Positions 33,781 to 43,070 of a stretch of DNA of 64,000 nucleotides are shown here, one piece after another (the first letter of the stretch is position 1; every line of letters starts with the position of its first letter). The position numbers and the translations under genes were made by a program. The stretch comes from Flavobacterium sp. SUN046 (GTDB lineage Bacteria; Bacteroidota; Bacteroidia; Flavobacteriales; Flavobacteriaceae): NCBI RefSeq assembly GCF_028867965.1, contig NZ_JAPQNT010000001.1:124001-188000 (forward strand). Direction: 5' to 3'. The notes beneath the pieces were generated by a model that saw only the letters and a program-made list of their open reading frames with translations, did no database searches and was not told the origin of the DNA.

Positions 33781-33891
33781 ACACGAATTGCACTAATTTT
33801 CACTAATTAAAATGATTTGAAATTTCACAAATTGTCTTTTATGATTCGTGAAATATTTTTTTAGATTCGTGAAAATTCGTAAAATTCGTGT
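33781..33891. repeat. Nested palindromic repeat between pdxJ and a hydrolase gene
   Basis: Outer arms 33781-33807 (acacgaattgcactaatttt...) and 33865-33891 pair over 27 bases with about five mismatches. Inside them, atttcacaaat (33822-33832) pairs with attcgtgaaat (33844-33854). It occupies almost the whole 131-base gap. Confidence 0.7.
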
Positions 33892-33899
33892 TTGATTTT

Positions 33900-34613
33900 T
33901 TACTTCAATTTTTGCAAATACATATTTACAACATTATCCAACCCAAGATACAAAGCCTCTGAAATTAATGCATGACCAATAGAAACTTCCAATAAACCTG
34001 GAATATTTTCTTTGAAAAATTTGATATTATCCAAACTCAAATCGTGTCCTGCATTGATTCCTAAATTTAGTTCATTGGCAAAAATGGATGCTTTAGTGTA
34101 TTTTTCAATTCCGTTTTCATTTCCTAAACTGTATTGATGTGCGAATTCTTCGGTGTACAATTCAATTCTATCAGTTCCAGTTGCTTTTGCGCCTTCAATA
34201 ATTTCTAGAATTGGATCTACAAATATTGAAGTTCTAATGCCATTGCGCTTAAATTCAGTTATAACTTCTGTCAAATACGATTGATTTTTAATTGTGTCCC
34301 AACCAGCCGAAGACGTAATTGCACCAATGGCATCGGGAACTAAAGTCACTTGTTCGGGTTTGCATTCTAATACCAAATCAATAAAATTGTGTTGCGGATT
34401 TCCTTCAATATTGAATTCGGTGTATACAACTGGTCGTAAATCGCGAGCATCTTGATATCGAATATGACGCTCGTCTGGTCGTGGATGAATGGTGATTCCT
34501 TGTGCGCCGAATTTTTGAATGTCTTTGGCTACTTGCAATAAATTGGGAACATTTCCGCCACGAGCATTTCTTAAAGTGGCAATTTTATTGATGTTTACGC
34601 TTAATTTTGTCAT
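33900..34613 (-). CDS. pdxJ: Pyridoxine 5'-phosphate synthase
   Basis: A 237-residue TIM-barrel enzyme that condenses 1-deoxy-D-xylulose 5-phosphate with 3-amino-2-oxopropyl phosphate to form pyridoxine 5'-phosphate. Family motifs are LSVNINKIATLRNARG, GITIHPRPDERHI, LVPDAIGA, GINAGHDLSLDN and ISIGHALI-like VSIGHALISEAL. Start and length fit the family. It is flanked on both sides by palindromic repeats and is divergent from the CBS-nadK block. Confidence 0.96.
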   Translation of the reverse strand: MTKLSVNINKIATLRNARGGNVPNLLQVAKDIQKFGAQGITIHPRPDERHIRYQDARDLRPVVYTEFNIEGNPQHNFIDLVLECKPEQVTLVPDAIGAITSSAGWDTIKNQSYLTEVITEFKRNGIRTSIFVDPILEIIEGAKATGTDRIELYTEEFAHQYSLGNENGIEKYTKASIFANELNLGINAGHDLSLDNIKFFKENIPGLLEVSIGHALISEALYLGLDNVVNMYLQKLK

Positions 34614-34626
34614 GTTTTTTTATTTT

Positions 34627-34682
34627 ACCGCAAATTCGCAAATTATTAATTTAATTGAATTAAAAATTTGCGAATTTGCGGT
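34627..34682. repeat. Palindromic repeat upstream of pdxJ
   Basis: Perfect 18-bp arms accgcaaattcgcaaatt (34627-34644) and the inverse at 34665-34682, with a 20-base AT loop. It begins 13 bases before the pdxJ start, so it would lie in or near its leader. Confidence 0.85.
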
Positions 34683-34770
34683 TAATTAAATTTCTACAAA
34701 AATACAAAGTTAAAATAAGGTTTTATGTTCTAAAATTTGATTATTTTGCACTACAATTTGAAATTGAACT

Positions 34771-35430
34771 ATGACTGAAATTACAGATTATATAAATAAC
34801 GACGATAAAGCACTTAAAAGTCAGGACACAATTGAAAGTGTTCAGGATTTTTTTATTGATGTTTCATATTCACATTTTGCGGTGCTTGATGAAGAAGTTT
34901 ACATTGGGAGCATTGCTGCAGATGATGTAGAAACATTTGATACTGACAAAAAAATCGCTGATTATAAATATGCTTTAGAAGGTTTTTTTGCTCGAAAAAG
35001 TATGATTTGGTTAGATGTTTTAGAAGTTTTTGCTAAAAATCACACTAATATCGTTCCTGTTTTAGACGATAATAATTCGTATTTGGGTTATTATGAATTG
35101 GAAGATATTGTAAAATTCTTTCACGAAACTCCTTTTTTAAAGGAACAAGGTGGCATTATAGTTGTCAAAAAAAGTATTCTAGACTATTCGATGAGTCAGA
35201 TTACTCAAATTGTAGAAAGTAACAATGGCAAACTTCTTGGATTATTTGTTTCGGACGCAACTGTAGATAGTGTTGAAATTACGATTAAAATTGCGCTTGG
35301 AAGCATGAATGAGATAATTCAAACGTTTAGAAGATACAATTACGAAATAATTTCAGATCACAATGATGATAATTATTTAAAAAGTTTGAAAGAACGTTCC
35401 GATTATTTGGACAAATATTTAAACATCTAA
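34771..35430 (+). CDS. CBS-domain protein
   Basis: A 219-residue cytoplasmic protein. Residues 1-125 form a CBS pair (TIESVQDFFIDVSYSHFAVLDEE, then LDVLEVFAKNHTNIVPVLDDNNSYLGYYE), which usually senses adenosyl ligands. The second half (GGIIVVKKSILDYSMSQITQIVESNNGKLLGLFVS) resembles an ACT-like regulatory domain. It ends three bases before nadK, which suggests one transcript and a possible adenylate- or NAD-linked sensing role; that is inference. Confidence 0.82.
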   Translation: MTEITDYINNDDKALKSQDTIESVQDFFIDVSYSHFAVLDEEVYIGSIAADDVETFDTDKKIADYKYALEGFFARKSMIWLDVLEVFAKNHTNIVPVLDDNNSYLGYYELEDIVKFFHETPFLKEQGGIIVVKKSILDYSMSQITQIVESNNGKLLGLFVSDATVDSVEITIKIALGSMNEIIQTFRRYNYEIISDHNDDNYLKSLKERSDYLDKYLNI

Positions 35431-35433
35431 AAA

Positions 35434-36318
35434 ATGAAAATTGCCATCTTCGGACAATATTATCAAAACGATACTCGACCAATTATTCGAGATATTTTTG
35501 TTTTTTTCAATGCAAATAATGTTGAATTAGTAATTGAAGAAAACTTCTTAAAAATATTATATGAGCAAGAAATTCTAAAAAAAGAATATAAAACTTTTTC
35601 AGATTACACTTGTTTGGATTCTAGTTTTGATATTTTAGTGAGCATTGGTGGCGACGGAACAATTTTAAGAGCAGCTACTTATGTTAGAGATTCTGGAATT
35701 CCTATAATTGGAATTAATGCTGGAAGATTAGGATTTTTAGCCAAAGTTCAAAAAGAAAACATTGAACCTTTTTTACAATTAGTGTTAGAAAAAAAATACA
35801 CGCTTTCGCAACGAACTTTATTAAGTTTAGAATGTTCGCCTGAAAACGAACAAGTAAATGAACTTAATTTTGCAATGAATGAAGTAACTGTTAGCCGAAA
35901 AGACACTACTTCGATGATTACAATTGAAACTTCACTGAATGATGAATATTTGAATTCCTATTGGGCTGATGGTTTAATTATCTCAACACCAACTGGTTCA
36001 ACAGGATATTCGTTAAGTTGTGGCGGACCAGTTTTAACTCCAGATGTAAAAAGTCTTGTAATTACACCAATTGCACCTCACAATTTGAATGCGCGACCAT
36101 TAGTAATTCCTGATGATACCGAAATAAAATTACGAGTTTCGGGTCGTGAAGAACAATATTTAGTTTCGTTAGATTCTAGAATTGCAACTTTAAATAATAA
36201 TTCGGTTTTGACTATAAGAAAAACTCCATTTCAGATTAATATGGTTGAAATTCCGAATGAAACTTTCTTGAAAACACTTCGAAACAAACTTCTTTGGGGT
36301 GAAGACAAAAGAAATTAA
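35434..36318 (+). CDS. nadK: NAD kinase
   Basis: A 294-residue enzyme that phosphorylates NAD to NADP in the cytoplasm. GGDGT is at residues 72-76, preceded by DILVSIG. The NAD-binding motif STPTGSTGYSLSCGGP and the C-terminal NARPLVIPDD region match the family. It follows the CBS gene directly and is part of the envelope and cofactor block continuing to murI. Confidence 0.96.
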   Translation: MKIAIFGQYYQNDTRPIIRDIFVFFNANNVELVIEENFLKILYEQEILKKEYKTFSDYTCLDSSFDILVSIGGDGTILRAATYVRDSGIPIIGINAGRLGFLAKVQKENIEPFLQLVLEKKYTLSQRTLLSLECSPENEQVNELNFAMNEVTVSRKDTTSMITIETSLNDEYLNSYWADGLIISTPTGSTGYSLSCGGPVLTPDVKSLVITPIAPHNLNARPLVIPDDTEIKLRVSGREEQYLVSLDSRIATLNNNSVLTIRKTPFQINMVEIPNETFLKTLRNKLLWGEDKRN

Positions 36319-36458
36319 TGTCTTTTTTTAATACTACAACTTCCTTTTTTTCGTTTAGAAACTATCCATTTTAAATGGATTTTATTTTAAACTTTAATTG
36401 TGTTAATTTTAATTTATTATAAATACTAATATCATGTTTTATTAGTGGCTATAATTGT

Positions 36459-36466
36459 TATATTTG
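36459..36466 (+). promoter_or_regulatory. -7 promoter element TATATTTG
   Basis: Matches TAnnTTTG and lies 19 bases upstream of the DUF6089 ATG at 36485; the -33 region is T-rich but not a perfect TTTG. It could start the uppS-bamA transcript. Confidence 0.5.
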
Positions 36467-36484
36467 CACGCTATTTTTCGATTA

Positions 36485-37165
36485 ATGAAAAGGATATTTT
36501 TAATTATTTTTATTTTAGGATTAACAAAATTAAATGCTCAAATTCACGAAGTTGGAGTTTTTCTTGGTGGTAGCAATTACATTGGAGATGTTGGAAAAAC
36601 AAATTACATAAACCCAAACGAACTGGCTTATGGGTTTATATACAAATGGAATAGAAGTCCGAGACATGCATGGAGATTTAGTTATATGCAATCTAAAATC
36701 ACTGCTAATGATTTAGATTCTAAAGTTTCTGGCAGATATAAAAGAGGTTATAATTTTGAAAATAACATTAAAGAACTTTCGGCTGGATTGGAATTTAATT
36801 TTTTTGATTTTAACTTACATGAATTTGGAAGAAAAATAACACCTTATGTATTCACAGGATTGTGTTACACTAATTATGACGAATTGTATGTGCTCAATGG
36901 CGTAACAAAAAACGATATAAATCATGGAGTATTTGCAATACCTATAACGGTTGGAGTTAAATCTAATATTGTGCCTGATTTAATTTTAGGTTTTGAAGTT
37001 GGAGCAAGATACACAATGACCGATAATTTAGATGGAAGTTTTCCTAAAAATGAAAATTTACAAACTTTAAAATTCGGAAATATAAATAGCAAAGATTGGT
37101 ATGTATTTACCGGATTTACATTAACATACACATTTGGCGAAAAACCTTGCTATTGTGCTGATTAA
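36485..37165 (+). CDS. DUF6089 outer-membrane beta-barrel protein
   Basis: Start chosen at MKRIFLIIFILGL (36485), where a signal peptide ending LNAQ begins; upstream codons overlap the promoter. The 226-residue product has IHEVGVFLGGSNYIGDVGKTNYI and beta-barrel strands (YGFIYKWNRSPRHAWRFSY, TPYVFTGLCYTNY, VFTGFTLTYTFG), the DUF6089 pattern common in Bacteroidota next to uppS and bamA. It is likely an eight-stranded outer-membrane or periplasmic barrel supporting envelope assembly. It ends five bases before uppS. Confidence 0.82.
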   Translation: MKRIFLIIFILGLTKLNAQIHEVGVFLGGSNYIGDVGKTNYINPNELAYGFIYKWNRSPRHAWRFSYMQSKITANDLDSKVSGRYKRGYNFENNIKELSAGLEFNFFDFNLHEFGRKITPYVFTGLCYTNYDELYVLNGVTKNDINHGVFAIPITVGVKSNIVPDLILGFEVGARYTMTDNLDGSFPKNENLQTLKFGNINSKDWYVFTGFTLTYTFGEKPCYCAD

Positions 37166-37170
37166 AAAAT

Positions 37171-37917
37171 ATGAGTTTACTAGAATCTATAAATAAAGAT
37201 AATTTACCCAAACACCTAGCTATCATTATGGATGGCAATGGTCGTTGGGCTAAACAAAAAGGTTTATTGCGAACTCTTGGTCACGAAAGCGGAACCAAAT
37301 CAGTAAAAGTTACAGTAGAAACTTGTGCCAAAATTGGTATCGAAAACTTAACACTTTATGCTTTTTCTACAGAAAACTGGAACCGCCCAAAATTTGAAGT
37401 AGATACATTAATGAAACTATTAGTTAGCTCATTAAGAAAAGAATTAAAAACACTTCAAGAAAATAATATTCGATTAAATTCTATCGGAAATCTTTCTAAA
37501 ATGCCAAGTTCAATATTAAAAGAATTGAATGAAGTAATTGAAAAAACAAAAAACAACACACGAATGACTTTAACGCTAGCATTGAGTTATGGTTCGCGTG
37601 AAGAATTATTAAATGTTGTTAAAAACATAAGTGATAAAGTTAAAAATAATATAATTTCAATAGACACTATTGATGAATCAATTATAAATCAGCATCTTTA
37701 CACGCACAATCTACCTGATGTAGATTTATTAATTAGAACCAGTGGCGAACACAGAATAAGCAATTTCTTGCTATGGCAAATAGCCTATGCAGAATTGTTT
37801 TTTACTGATGTTTTATGGCCCGATTTTACAGACGAACATTTATATGAAGCCATTATTAGCTATCAAAAAAGAGAACGAAGATTTGGAAAAACAAGCGAAC
37901 AAATTAAACAACCATAA
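37171..37917 (+). CDS. uppS: Undecaprenyl diphosphate synthase (isoprenyl transferase)
   Basis: A 248-residue cis-prenyltransferase that extends farnesyl diphosphate to the C55 carrier lipid for peptidoglycan and O-antigen. IIMDGNGRWAKQKG places the catalytic Asp at D21. Also visible are YAFSTENWNRP and RTSGEHRISNFLLWQIAYAEL. It acts at the cytoplasmic membrane. It stops one base before the GTG start of bamA, so the two are probably coupled. Confidence 0.95.
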   Translation: MSLLESINKDNLPKHLAIIMDGNGRWAKQKGLLRTLGHESGTKSVKVTVETCAKIGIENLTLYAFSTENWNRPKFEVDTLMKLLVSSLRKELKTLQENNIRLNSIGNLSKMPSSILKELNEVIEKTKNNTRMTLTLALSYGSREELLNVVKNISDKVKNNIISIDTIDESIINQHLYTHNLPDVDLLIRTSGEHRISNFLLWQIAYAELFFTDVLWPDFTDEHLYEAIISYQKRERRFGKTSEQIKQP

Positions 37918-37918
37918 A

Positions 37919-40600
37919 GTGTCAAAAAAGTACCTTAAATCATTCATAACACTTTTATTTTTAGGAGTTGTTTTTCAATCCGTTGCACAAGATAGATTGC
38001 CATTTGACCAAGGTAAAAAATACATTCTTGGAAATGTAAATGTTATCGGAAAAATAAGCTATAATCAACAAACTGTTGTAACATTTGCAGGATTAGAAAA
38101 AGGGCAAAACATAACTGTTCCTGGCGAAGAAATTAGTAATGCAATCAAGAAATTAAGTAAACTTGGCTTGTTTAGTGATATTGATTTTTATGTAAATAAT
38201 ATTAAAGGTGACAGTATTTATTTAGATTTAGAAATTATTGAATTGCCGAAACTAAATGAAGTAAAATTTGTTGGGGTAAAAAAGAATAAAGTTGAAGAAT
38301 TAATTAAAGAAAACTCCTTAACTAAAGGTAAAATTGTAAACGAAAACTTAATTACTACTACCAAAAATTATCTAGAAAATAAATACAAAAAAGACGGTTA
38401 CTTTAATACAAAAGTAAACATAAGAAATATTGAAGCAGATTCAACAAAAAATGCTGTGAATATGCTTGTTACCATTGATAAAGGTGATAAAGTAAAAATT
38501 AGAAAAATTGCATTTGAAGGCAACGAAAAGTTCTCTGATAAGAAACTACGTAAAGCCATGAAAAATACAAAACAAATAAATCCGATACGAATTTTTAAAG
38601 CCTCTAAATTCATCAAAAAGAAATATGATGAAGACTTAGTTAAAATTACAGATGCATATAAAGAAAAAGGATATCGTGATGCTAGAATTGTAACCGATTC
38701 AGTTTGGCTGGATAAAAAATACAAAAAATTAGCATTAAATATTAAAATTGAAGAAGGAAACAAATATTACTTTGGAGATATAAAATTCTTAGGAAACTCT
38801 GTTTATTCTGATCAATTATTAAATTCAGTTCTAGGCATTAAAAAAGGCGATGTATATAATGGTGTACTTTTAGAAAAAAGAATTGCCGATAAATCTAAAC
38901 CTGACGGAGAAGATATTACCAATTTATATCAAAACAATGGTTATTTATTTTCAAATATTAATGCTGTTGAAGTAAAAACAGCTAACGATACTATTGATTT
39001 TGAAATTAGAGTTACCGAAGGTCCAATTGCATATTTTAACAAAATATCTGTTGTAGGAAATGACAAAACCAACGATAAAGTAATTTATCGTGAGTTACGA
39101 ACTAAACCAGGAGAAAAATACAGCAAAGAAGATTTAGTTAGAACCATTCGTGAAATTGGACAATTAGGATTTTTTGATCCTGAAGCAATTGACCCAAAAT
39201 TCAAAAATGTTGACCCAACGGCTGGTACAGTTGATATAGAATATAATTTAGTCGAAAAAGGTTCGAGTCAAATAGAACTTCAAGGCGGTTATGGCGGTGG
39301 CGGATTTATTGGAACACTTGGTTTGTCATTTAATAACTTTTCAGTAAAAAATATGTTTAAGAAAGAAGCATATCATCCACTTCCAATGGGTGACGGACAA
39401 AAAGTTTCTTTACGTTTACAAGCAAGTACTTTTTTTAGAACCTATAGTTTATCTTTTTCTGAACCTTGGTTTGGAGGAAAAAAACCTATTAGTTTCTCGT
39501 CTTCTATTTCACAAAGTAAACAGTTTTTATATTCTGGTTCATACAGTAGCATTGACAAAAGCAAAAGTTTTAACATCACTTCATTATCTGTAGGATTAGC
39601 AAAAAGACTTACTGTTCCAGATGATTATTTTGTATTGTCTACTGCATTGAGTTTTCAACATTATGACTTACACAATTACAACACCGGATTATTTACTTTT
39701 GGTAACGGTTCATCTAAAAACTTTGCCTTTAATATTGGTCTAACAAGAAACAGTAAAGGAACAAATCCAGTATTTCCAACGCAAGGTTCTGAGTTTAGTA
39801 TCAATGCTAAATTTACACTTCCGTATTCTGCATTTAACGGAATTGATTACGGAAATTTAGCAAACCAAGCTGAATATAAAAAGGTTTACGACGGAACTTT
39901 TACAACTATTCCGAATTCAAGTTCTAATATTGCCGCAGTTGGTGATTATGTAGCTTATGGAACTGTTACAAATGCTTATGGAACTCAAACAGGATACTAC
40001 AAAGTTGATAATTATAGTGACGCTGCCGTAGACCAAGGTAAAGTTGACCAAAAAAGATTCAATTGGTTGGAATATTATAAATTGAAATTAAAAGCTGACT
40101 GGTATACTAAACTATATGGCGATTCACAACATGCATTAGTACTTAGAACATTAGGAGAATTTGGGTATTTAGGTTCTTATAATTCTGCAAGAGGTGTAGT
40201 ACCATTTGAACGATATTTTGTTGGTGGTGATGGTTTAGCAAATTATGCTTTAGATGGTAGAGAAGTTATTCAATTAAGAGGATATCCAAATCAGTCATTG
40301 TCATCAAGTACAGGCGGAACTATATACAATAAATTCTCAATGGAATTACGTTATCCGTTAACATTAAAAGCAGCTGCATCAATCTACGGATTAACTTTTC
40401 TTGAAGCCGGAGCATCTTATGACAATTTTAGAGACTATAATCCGTTCTCTTTACAAAGATCGGCCGGATTTGGTATCAGAATATTTATGCCAGCATTTGG
40501 TCTTTTAGGAATTGACTTTGCCCATGGTTTCGATCCAGTTCCTGGAACAACAGTAAAAAGTGGTTGGCAAACACATTTTATTATTGGACAACAATTTTAG
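37919..40600 (+). CDS. bamA: Outer-membrane protein assembly factor BamA
   Basis: Start taken as GTG at 37919 (VSKKYLKSFITLLFLGVVF, signal peptide ending SVAQ), giving 893 residues; earlier in-frame ATGs lie within uppS. The N-terminal half holds about five POTRA repeats (KKLSKLGLFSDIDFYV, VRKIAFEGNEKFSDKKLRKAM and others). The C-terminal half is a 16-stranded Omp85 barrel with YFVGGDGLANYALDGREVIQLRGYP and IFMPAFGLLGIDFAHGFD. It inserts proteins into the outer membrane. Two OmpH/Skp chaperone genes follow. Confidence 0.95.
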   Translation: MSKKYLKSFITLLFLGVVFQSVAQDRLPFDQGKKYILGNVNVIGKISYNQQTVVTFAGLEKGQNITVPGEEISNAIKKLSKLGLFSDIDFYVNNIKGDSIYLDLEIIELPKLNEVKFVGVKKNKVEELIKENSLTKGKIVNENLITTTKNYLENKYKKDGYFNTKVNIRNIEADSTKNAVNMLVTIDKGDKVKIRKIAFEGNEKFSDKKLRKAMKNTKQINPIRIFKASKFIKKKYDEDLVKITDAYKEKGYRDARIVTDSVWLDKKYKKLALNIKIEEGNKYYFGDIKFLGNSVYSDQLLNSVLGIKKGDVYNGVLLEKRIADKSKPDGEDITNLYQNNGYLFSNINAVEVKTANDTIDFEIRVTEGPIAYFNKISVVGNDKTNDKVIYRELRTKPGEKYSKEDLVRTIREIGQLGFFDPEAIDPKFKNVDPTAGTVDIEYNLVEKGSSQIELQGGYGGGGFIGTLGLSFNNFSVKNMFKKEAYHPLPMGDGQKVSLRLQASTFFRTYSLSFSEPWFGGKKPISFSSSISQSKQFLYSGSYSSIDKSKSFNITSLSVGLAKRLTVPDDYFVLSTALSFQHYDLHNYNTGLFTFGNGSSKNFAFNIGLTRNSKGTNPVFPTQGSEFSINAKFTLPYSAFNGIDYGNLANQAEYKKVYDGTFTTIPNSSSNIAAVGDYVAYGTVTNAYGTQTGYYKVDNYSDAAVDQGKVDQKRFNWLEYYKLKLKADWYTKLYGDSQHALVLRTLGEFGYLGSYNSARGVVPFERYFVGGDGLANYALDGREVIQLRGYPNQSLSSSTGGTIYNKFSMELRYPLTLKAAASIYGLTFLEAGASYDNFRDYNPFSLQRSAGFGIRIFMPAFGLLGIDFAHGFDPVPGTTVKSGWQTHFIIGQQF

Positions 40601-40632
40601 TATATTTGCTTAACATTTCTAAACACATCGTT

Positions 40633-41619
40633 ATGAAGAAATATATTTTAGTGGTAGCTTTAGCTTCGTTATTCCTTACAAACAAAGGGATTTCGCAAAC
40701 TCGTGGAATTAAAATTGGATATATCGACATGGAATATATTCTAGAAAAGGTTCCCGATTATGCAGAAGCAAAAAACCAATTAGAACAAAAAGCAGAAAAA
40801 TGGAAACAAGAAATTGAGACCAAAAAAAATGATATTGCTAAGTTAAAAGAAGCATTGAAATCTGAAAAAGTTTTATTAACCAAAGAACTTATCGCCGAAA
40901 GAGAAGAAGAAATTACTTTTCAAGAAAATGAATTGTTAGATTATACTCAAAAGAAATTTGGACCAAATGGTGATTTGATTATTCAAAAATCAGTTTTAAT
41001 AAAACCAATACAAGATCAAGTTTTTAATGCTGTTCAAGATATTGCCGAAGCAAAAAAATACGATTACATTTTTGATAAATCTTCCGATTTAACAATGCTT
41101 TTCGCTGCAAAAAAACACGATATTAGTGACCGTGTTGTTCAAGCCCTAACCAGAGCTGAAAAAAGAGAACAGATGTCTAAAAAACAGCAAAAACTTGAAG
41201 AAGAAAAAGAGCGCAAGCAAGACATGATTGATGACAATCCTGAACTTTCTGAAAGACAAAAACTTATTGACGACAGAAAAGCGGCACGATTGAAAATGAT
41301 TGAAGATAAAAAAGAAGCTGCTGCTTTAAAGAAAGCAGAGACTGATGCTAAAAGAAAACAATTGCTAGAAGATAAAGGTGTTAAAAAAACTGGCACAGTT
41401 TCTGATAAGTCAAATACAGATACATCAACTACTGATTCTGCAACTACTCAAGCAAGCGATAAAAAAGCCGCTGCTGATGAAGCTAAAAAGAAATCACTAG
41501 AAGAAAGACAAAAAGTTATAGACGACAGAAAAAAAGCTGCCGAAGAAAAAAGATTAAAAACAATAGCTGATAGAGAAGCTGCTAAAAAAGCTAAAGAAGA
41601 CGCTAAAAATAAACCTTAA
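40633..41619 (+). CDS. OmpH/Skp-family periplasmic chaperone, extended C-terminus
   Basis: Start taken as MKKYILVVALASLFL (40633), 32 bases after bamA. The 328-residue product has a signal peptide and an OmpH/Skp core (IKIGYIDMEYILEKVPDYAEAKNQLEQ, then a coiled coil). About 140 residues of highly charged Lys/Glu/Ala-rich coiled coil follow (EERQKVIDDRKKAAEEKR), which ordinary Skp lacks. Skp proteins hold unfolded outer-membrane proteins for the BAM complex. The extension contains two repeats of a KLIDDRKAAR-like unit. Role inferred from family and position. Confidence 0.87.
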   Translation: MKKYILVVALASLFLTNKGISQTRGIKIGYIDMEYILEKVPDYAEAKNQLEQKAEKWKQEIETKKNDIAKLKEALKSEKVLLTKELIAEREEEITFQENELLDYTQKKFGPNGDLIIQKSVLIKPIQDQVFNAVQDIAEAKKYDYIFDKSSDLTMLFAAKKHDISDRVVQALTRAEKREQMSKKQQKLEEEKERKQDMIDDNPELSERQKLIDDRKAARLKMIEDKKEAAALKKAETDAKRKQLLEDKGVKKTGTVSDKSNTDTSTTDSATTQASDKKAAADEAKKKSLEERQKVIDDRKKAAEEKRLKTIADREAAKKAKEDAKNKP

Positions 41620-41655
41620 ATAAATTAAAACAATAAATAATTAATACTTAGAATG

Positions 41656-42153
41656 ATGAAACAATTTAGAACTTTTTTAATAGCTGCTGTAGCTTTACTT
41701 GGTTTTCAAACTATTAACGCACAAGCTAAAACTGCTCATGTAGACGTACAAGAAATCATGACTAAAATGCCAGCTGTTTTAGACGCACAAAATCAATTAA
41801 AAAAATTAAGCGACACGTATTCTGCTGAATATAAAACTATGGTTGATGAATATCAATCAAAAATTAAAAAATATGATGCTGAAGCTGCAACAGTTACCGA
41901 TGCTGTAAACCAAACACGTCAAACAGAAATGCAAGATATGGGCAAAAGAATTGGAGATTACCAAGAAACTGCTCAAAAAGACTTACAAAAGAAAGAAGCA
42001 GATTTAATGAAACCAATTACTGATAAAGTAAAAGCTTCAATCCAAAAAGTAGGTAAAGCTAAAGGTTTTCAATATGTATTTAATGCAGCTGATTTACTTT
42101 TAACAGATGGTCCAGACATTACTGCAGATGTAAAAAAAGATTTAGGTTTTTAA
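41656..42153 (+). CDS. OmpH/Skp-family periplasmic chaperone
   Basis: A 165-residue protein of normal Skp size. The signal peptide (LIAAVALLGFQTINAQA) is followed by AHVDVQEIMTKMPAVLDAQNQLKKLSDTY and a coiled-coil arm, ending VFNAADLLLTDGPDITADVKKDLGF, which is the OmpH C-terminal pattern. It would carry outer-membrane proteins through the periplasm. It is the second of two tandem Skp-like genes after bamA, and is closed by a terminator. An ATG three bases earlier (41653) is an equal alternative start. Confidence 0.9.
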   Translation: MKQFRTFLIAAVALLGFQTINAQAKTAHVDVQEIMTKMPAVLDAQNQLKKLSDTYSAEYKTMVDEYQSKIKKYDAEAATVTDAVNQTRQTEMQDMGKRIGDYQETAQKDLQKKEADLMKPITDKVKASIQKVGKAKGFQYVFNAADLLLTDGPDITADVKKDLGF

Positions 42154-42178
42154 TCTAAACTCAAACAAATTTTTTAAA

Positions 42179-42210
42179 AACTGTTCAATTTAATTGAGCA
42201 GTTTTTTTTT
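42179..42210 (+). terminator. Rho-independent terminator
   Basis: Ten-base stem aactgttcaa / ttgagcagtt (one wobble) with loop tttaa and a T10 tract. It ends the bamA-ompH unit, 12 bases before the murI ATG. Confidence 0.9.
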
Positions 42211-42217
42211 ACATTTG
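42210..42217 (+). promoter_or_regulatory. -7 element TACATTTG abutting murI
   Basis: Matches TAnnTTTG, but it lies only five bases before the murI ATG, so a transcript from it would be nearly leaderless. No clear -33 TTTG; that region falls in the preceding terminator. Confidence 0.4.
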
Positions 42218-42221
42218 TTAT

Positions 42222-43001
42222 ATGATAAATAATAATCCTATTGGACTTTTCGATTCAGGTATTGGCGGCACTTCTATTTGGAAGGAAATCCATCAATTGT
42301 TACCAAATGAAGACACTATTTATCTAGCAGACAGCATTAACGCACCTTATGGCGAAAAATCTAAAGAGGAAATAATACATCTTAGTTGTAAGAACACTGA
42401 ATTTTTATTGAATCAAAATTGTAAAATAGTTGTTGTAGCATGCAATACCGCCACCACAAATGCAATTAAAGAGTTAAGAGCAAAATACAAAATCCCTTTC
42501 ATTGGTATTGAGCCTGCCATAAAACCAGCAGCTCTGCATTCGCAAACACACAAAATAGGAATTCTTGCCACTAAAGGAACTCTTAATAGTGAATTGTTTT
42601 ATAAAAATGTAGAGCAATACCAAGACATTCAAATTATTGAACAAATAGGATTTGGATTGGTCGAATTAATTGAAAACGGCGCCATAAATTCTAAAGAAAT
42701 GAACTCGTTATTATTAAATTATCTCACTCCGATGATAAATGCTAACATTGATTATTTAGTTCTTGGCTGTAGTCATTATCCTTATTTGATTCCACAAATT
42801 CAAAAAATCCTTCCAAAGAATATTAAAATTATCGACTCAGGCGATGCAGTTGCAAAACAAACAAAAAGTATTCTTACAGAAAAAGTTGGATTAAGAACTA
42901 ATTTATTAAAGAGTAAACAAGAATTTTATACCAATACAAATCCGAAAGTATTAGCTGAAATTTTAAATAACCAATACACGATAATTCAAAAAAAATTCTA
43001 A
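42222..43001 (+). CDS. murI: Glutamate racemase
   Basis: A 259-residue cofactor-free racemase making D-glutamate for peptidoglycan. IGLFDSGIGGTSIWKEI starts the fold. The two catalytic cysteines are C74 (VVACNTATT) and the one in LGCSHYPYLIP (around residue 185). The end of the open frame is intact. It closes the cluster of envelope-assembly genes but has its own -7 element. Confidence 0.96.
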   Translation: MINNNPIGLFDSGIGGTSIWKEIHQLLPNEDTIYLADSINAPYGEKSKEEIIHLSCKNTEFLLNQNCKIVVVACNTATTNAIKELRAKYKIPFIGIEPAIKPAALHSQTHKIGILATKGTLNSELFYKNVEQYQDIQIIEQIGFGLVELIENGAINSKEMNSLLLNYLTPMINANIDYLVLGCSHYPYLIPQIQKILPKNIKIIDSGDAVAKQTKSILTEKVGLRTNLLKSKQEFYTNTNPKVLAEILNNQYTIIQKKF

Positions 43002-43047
43002 AAACACTTGCATTCATAATATTAGAAATAGTTCCGCTCAAAAAGAG

Positions 43048-43055
43048 TATCTTTG
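43048..43055 (+). promoter_or_regulatory. -7 element TATCTTTG
   Basis: Matches TAnnTTTG and lies 16 bases upstream of the pseudouridine synthase ATG at 43071. No clear -33 match is visible. Confidence 0.45.
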
Positions 43056-43070
43056 CAAAAATTAAAACGC

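Noticed and set aside
37787..37918. A 44-residue N-terminal extension of BamA overlapping uppS
   Set aside because: The signal peptide starts after the GTG at 37919, one base after the uppS stop, so the upstream ATG is not the natural start.
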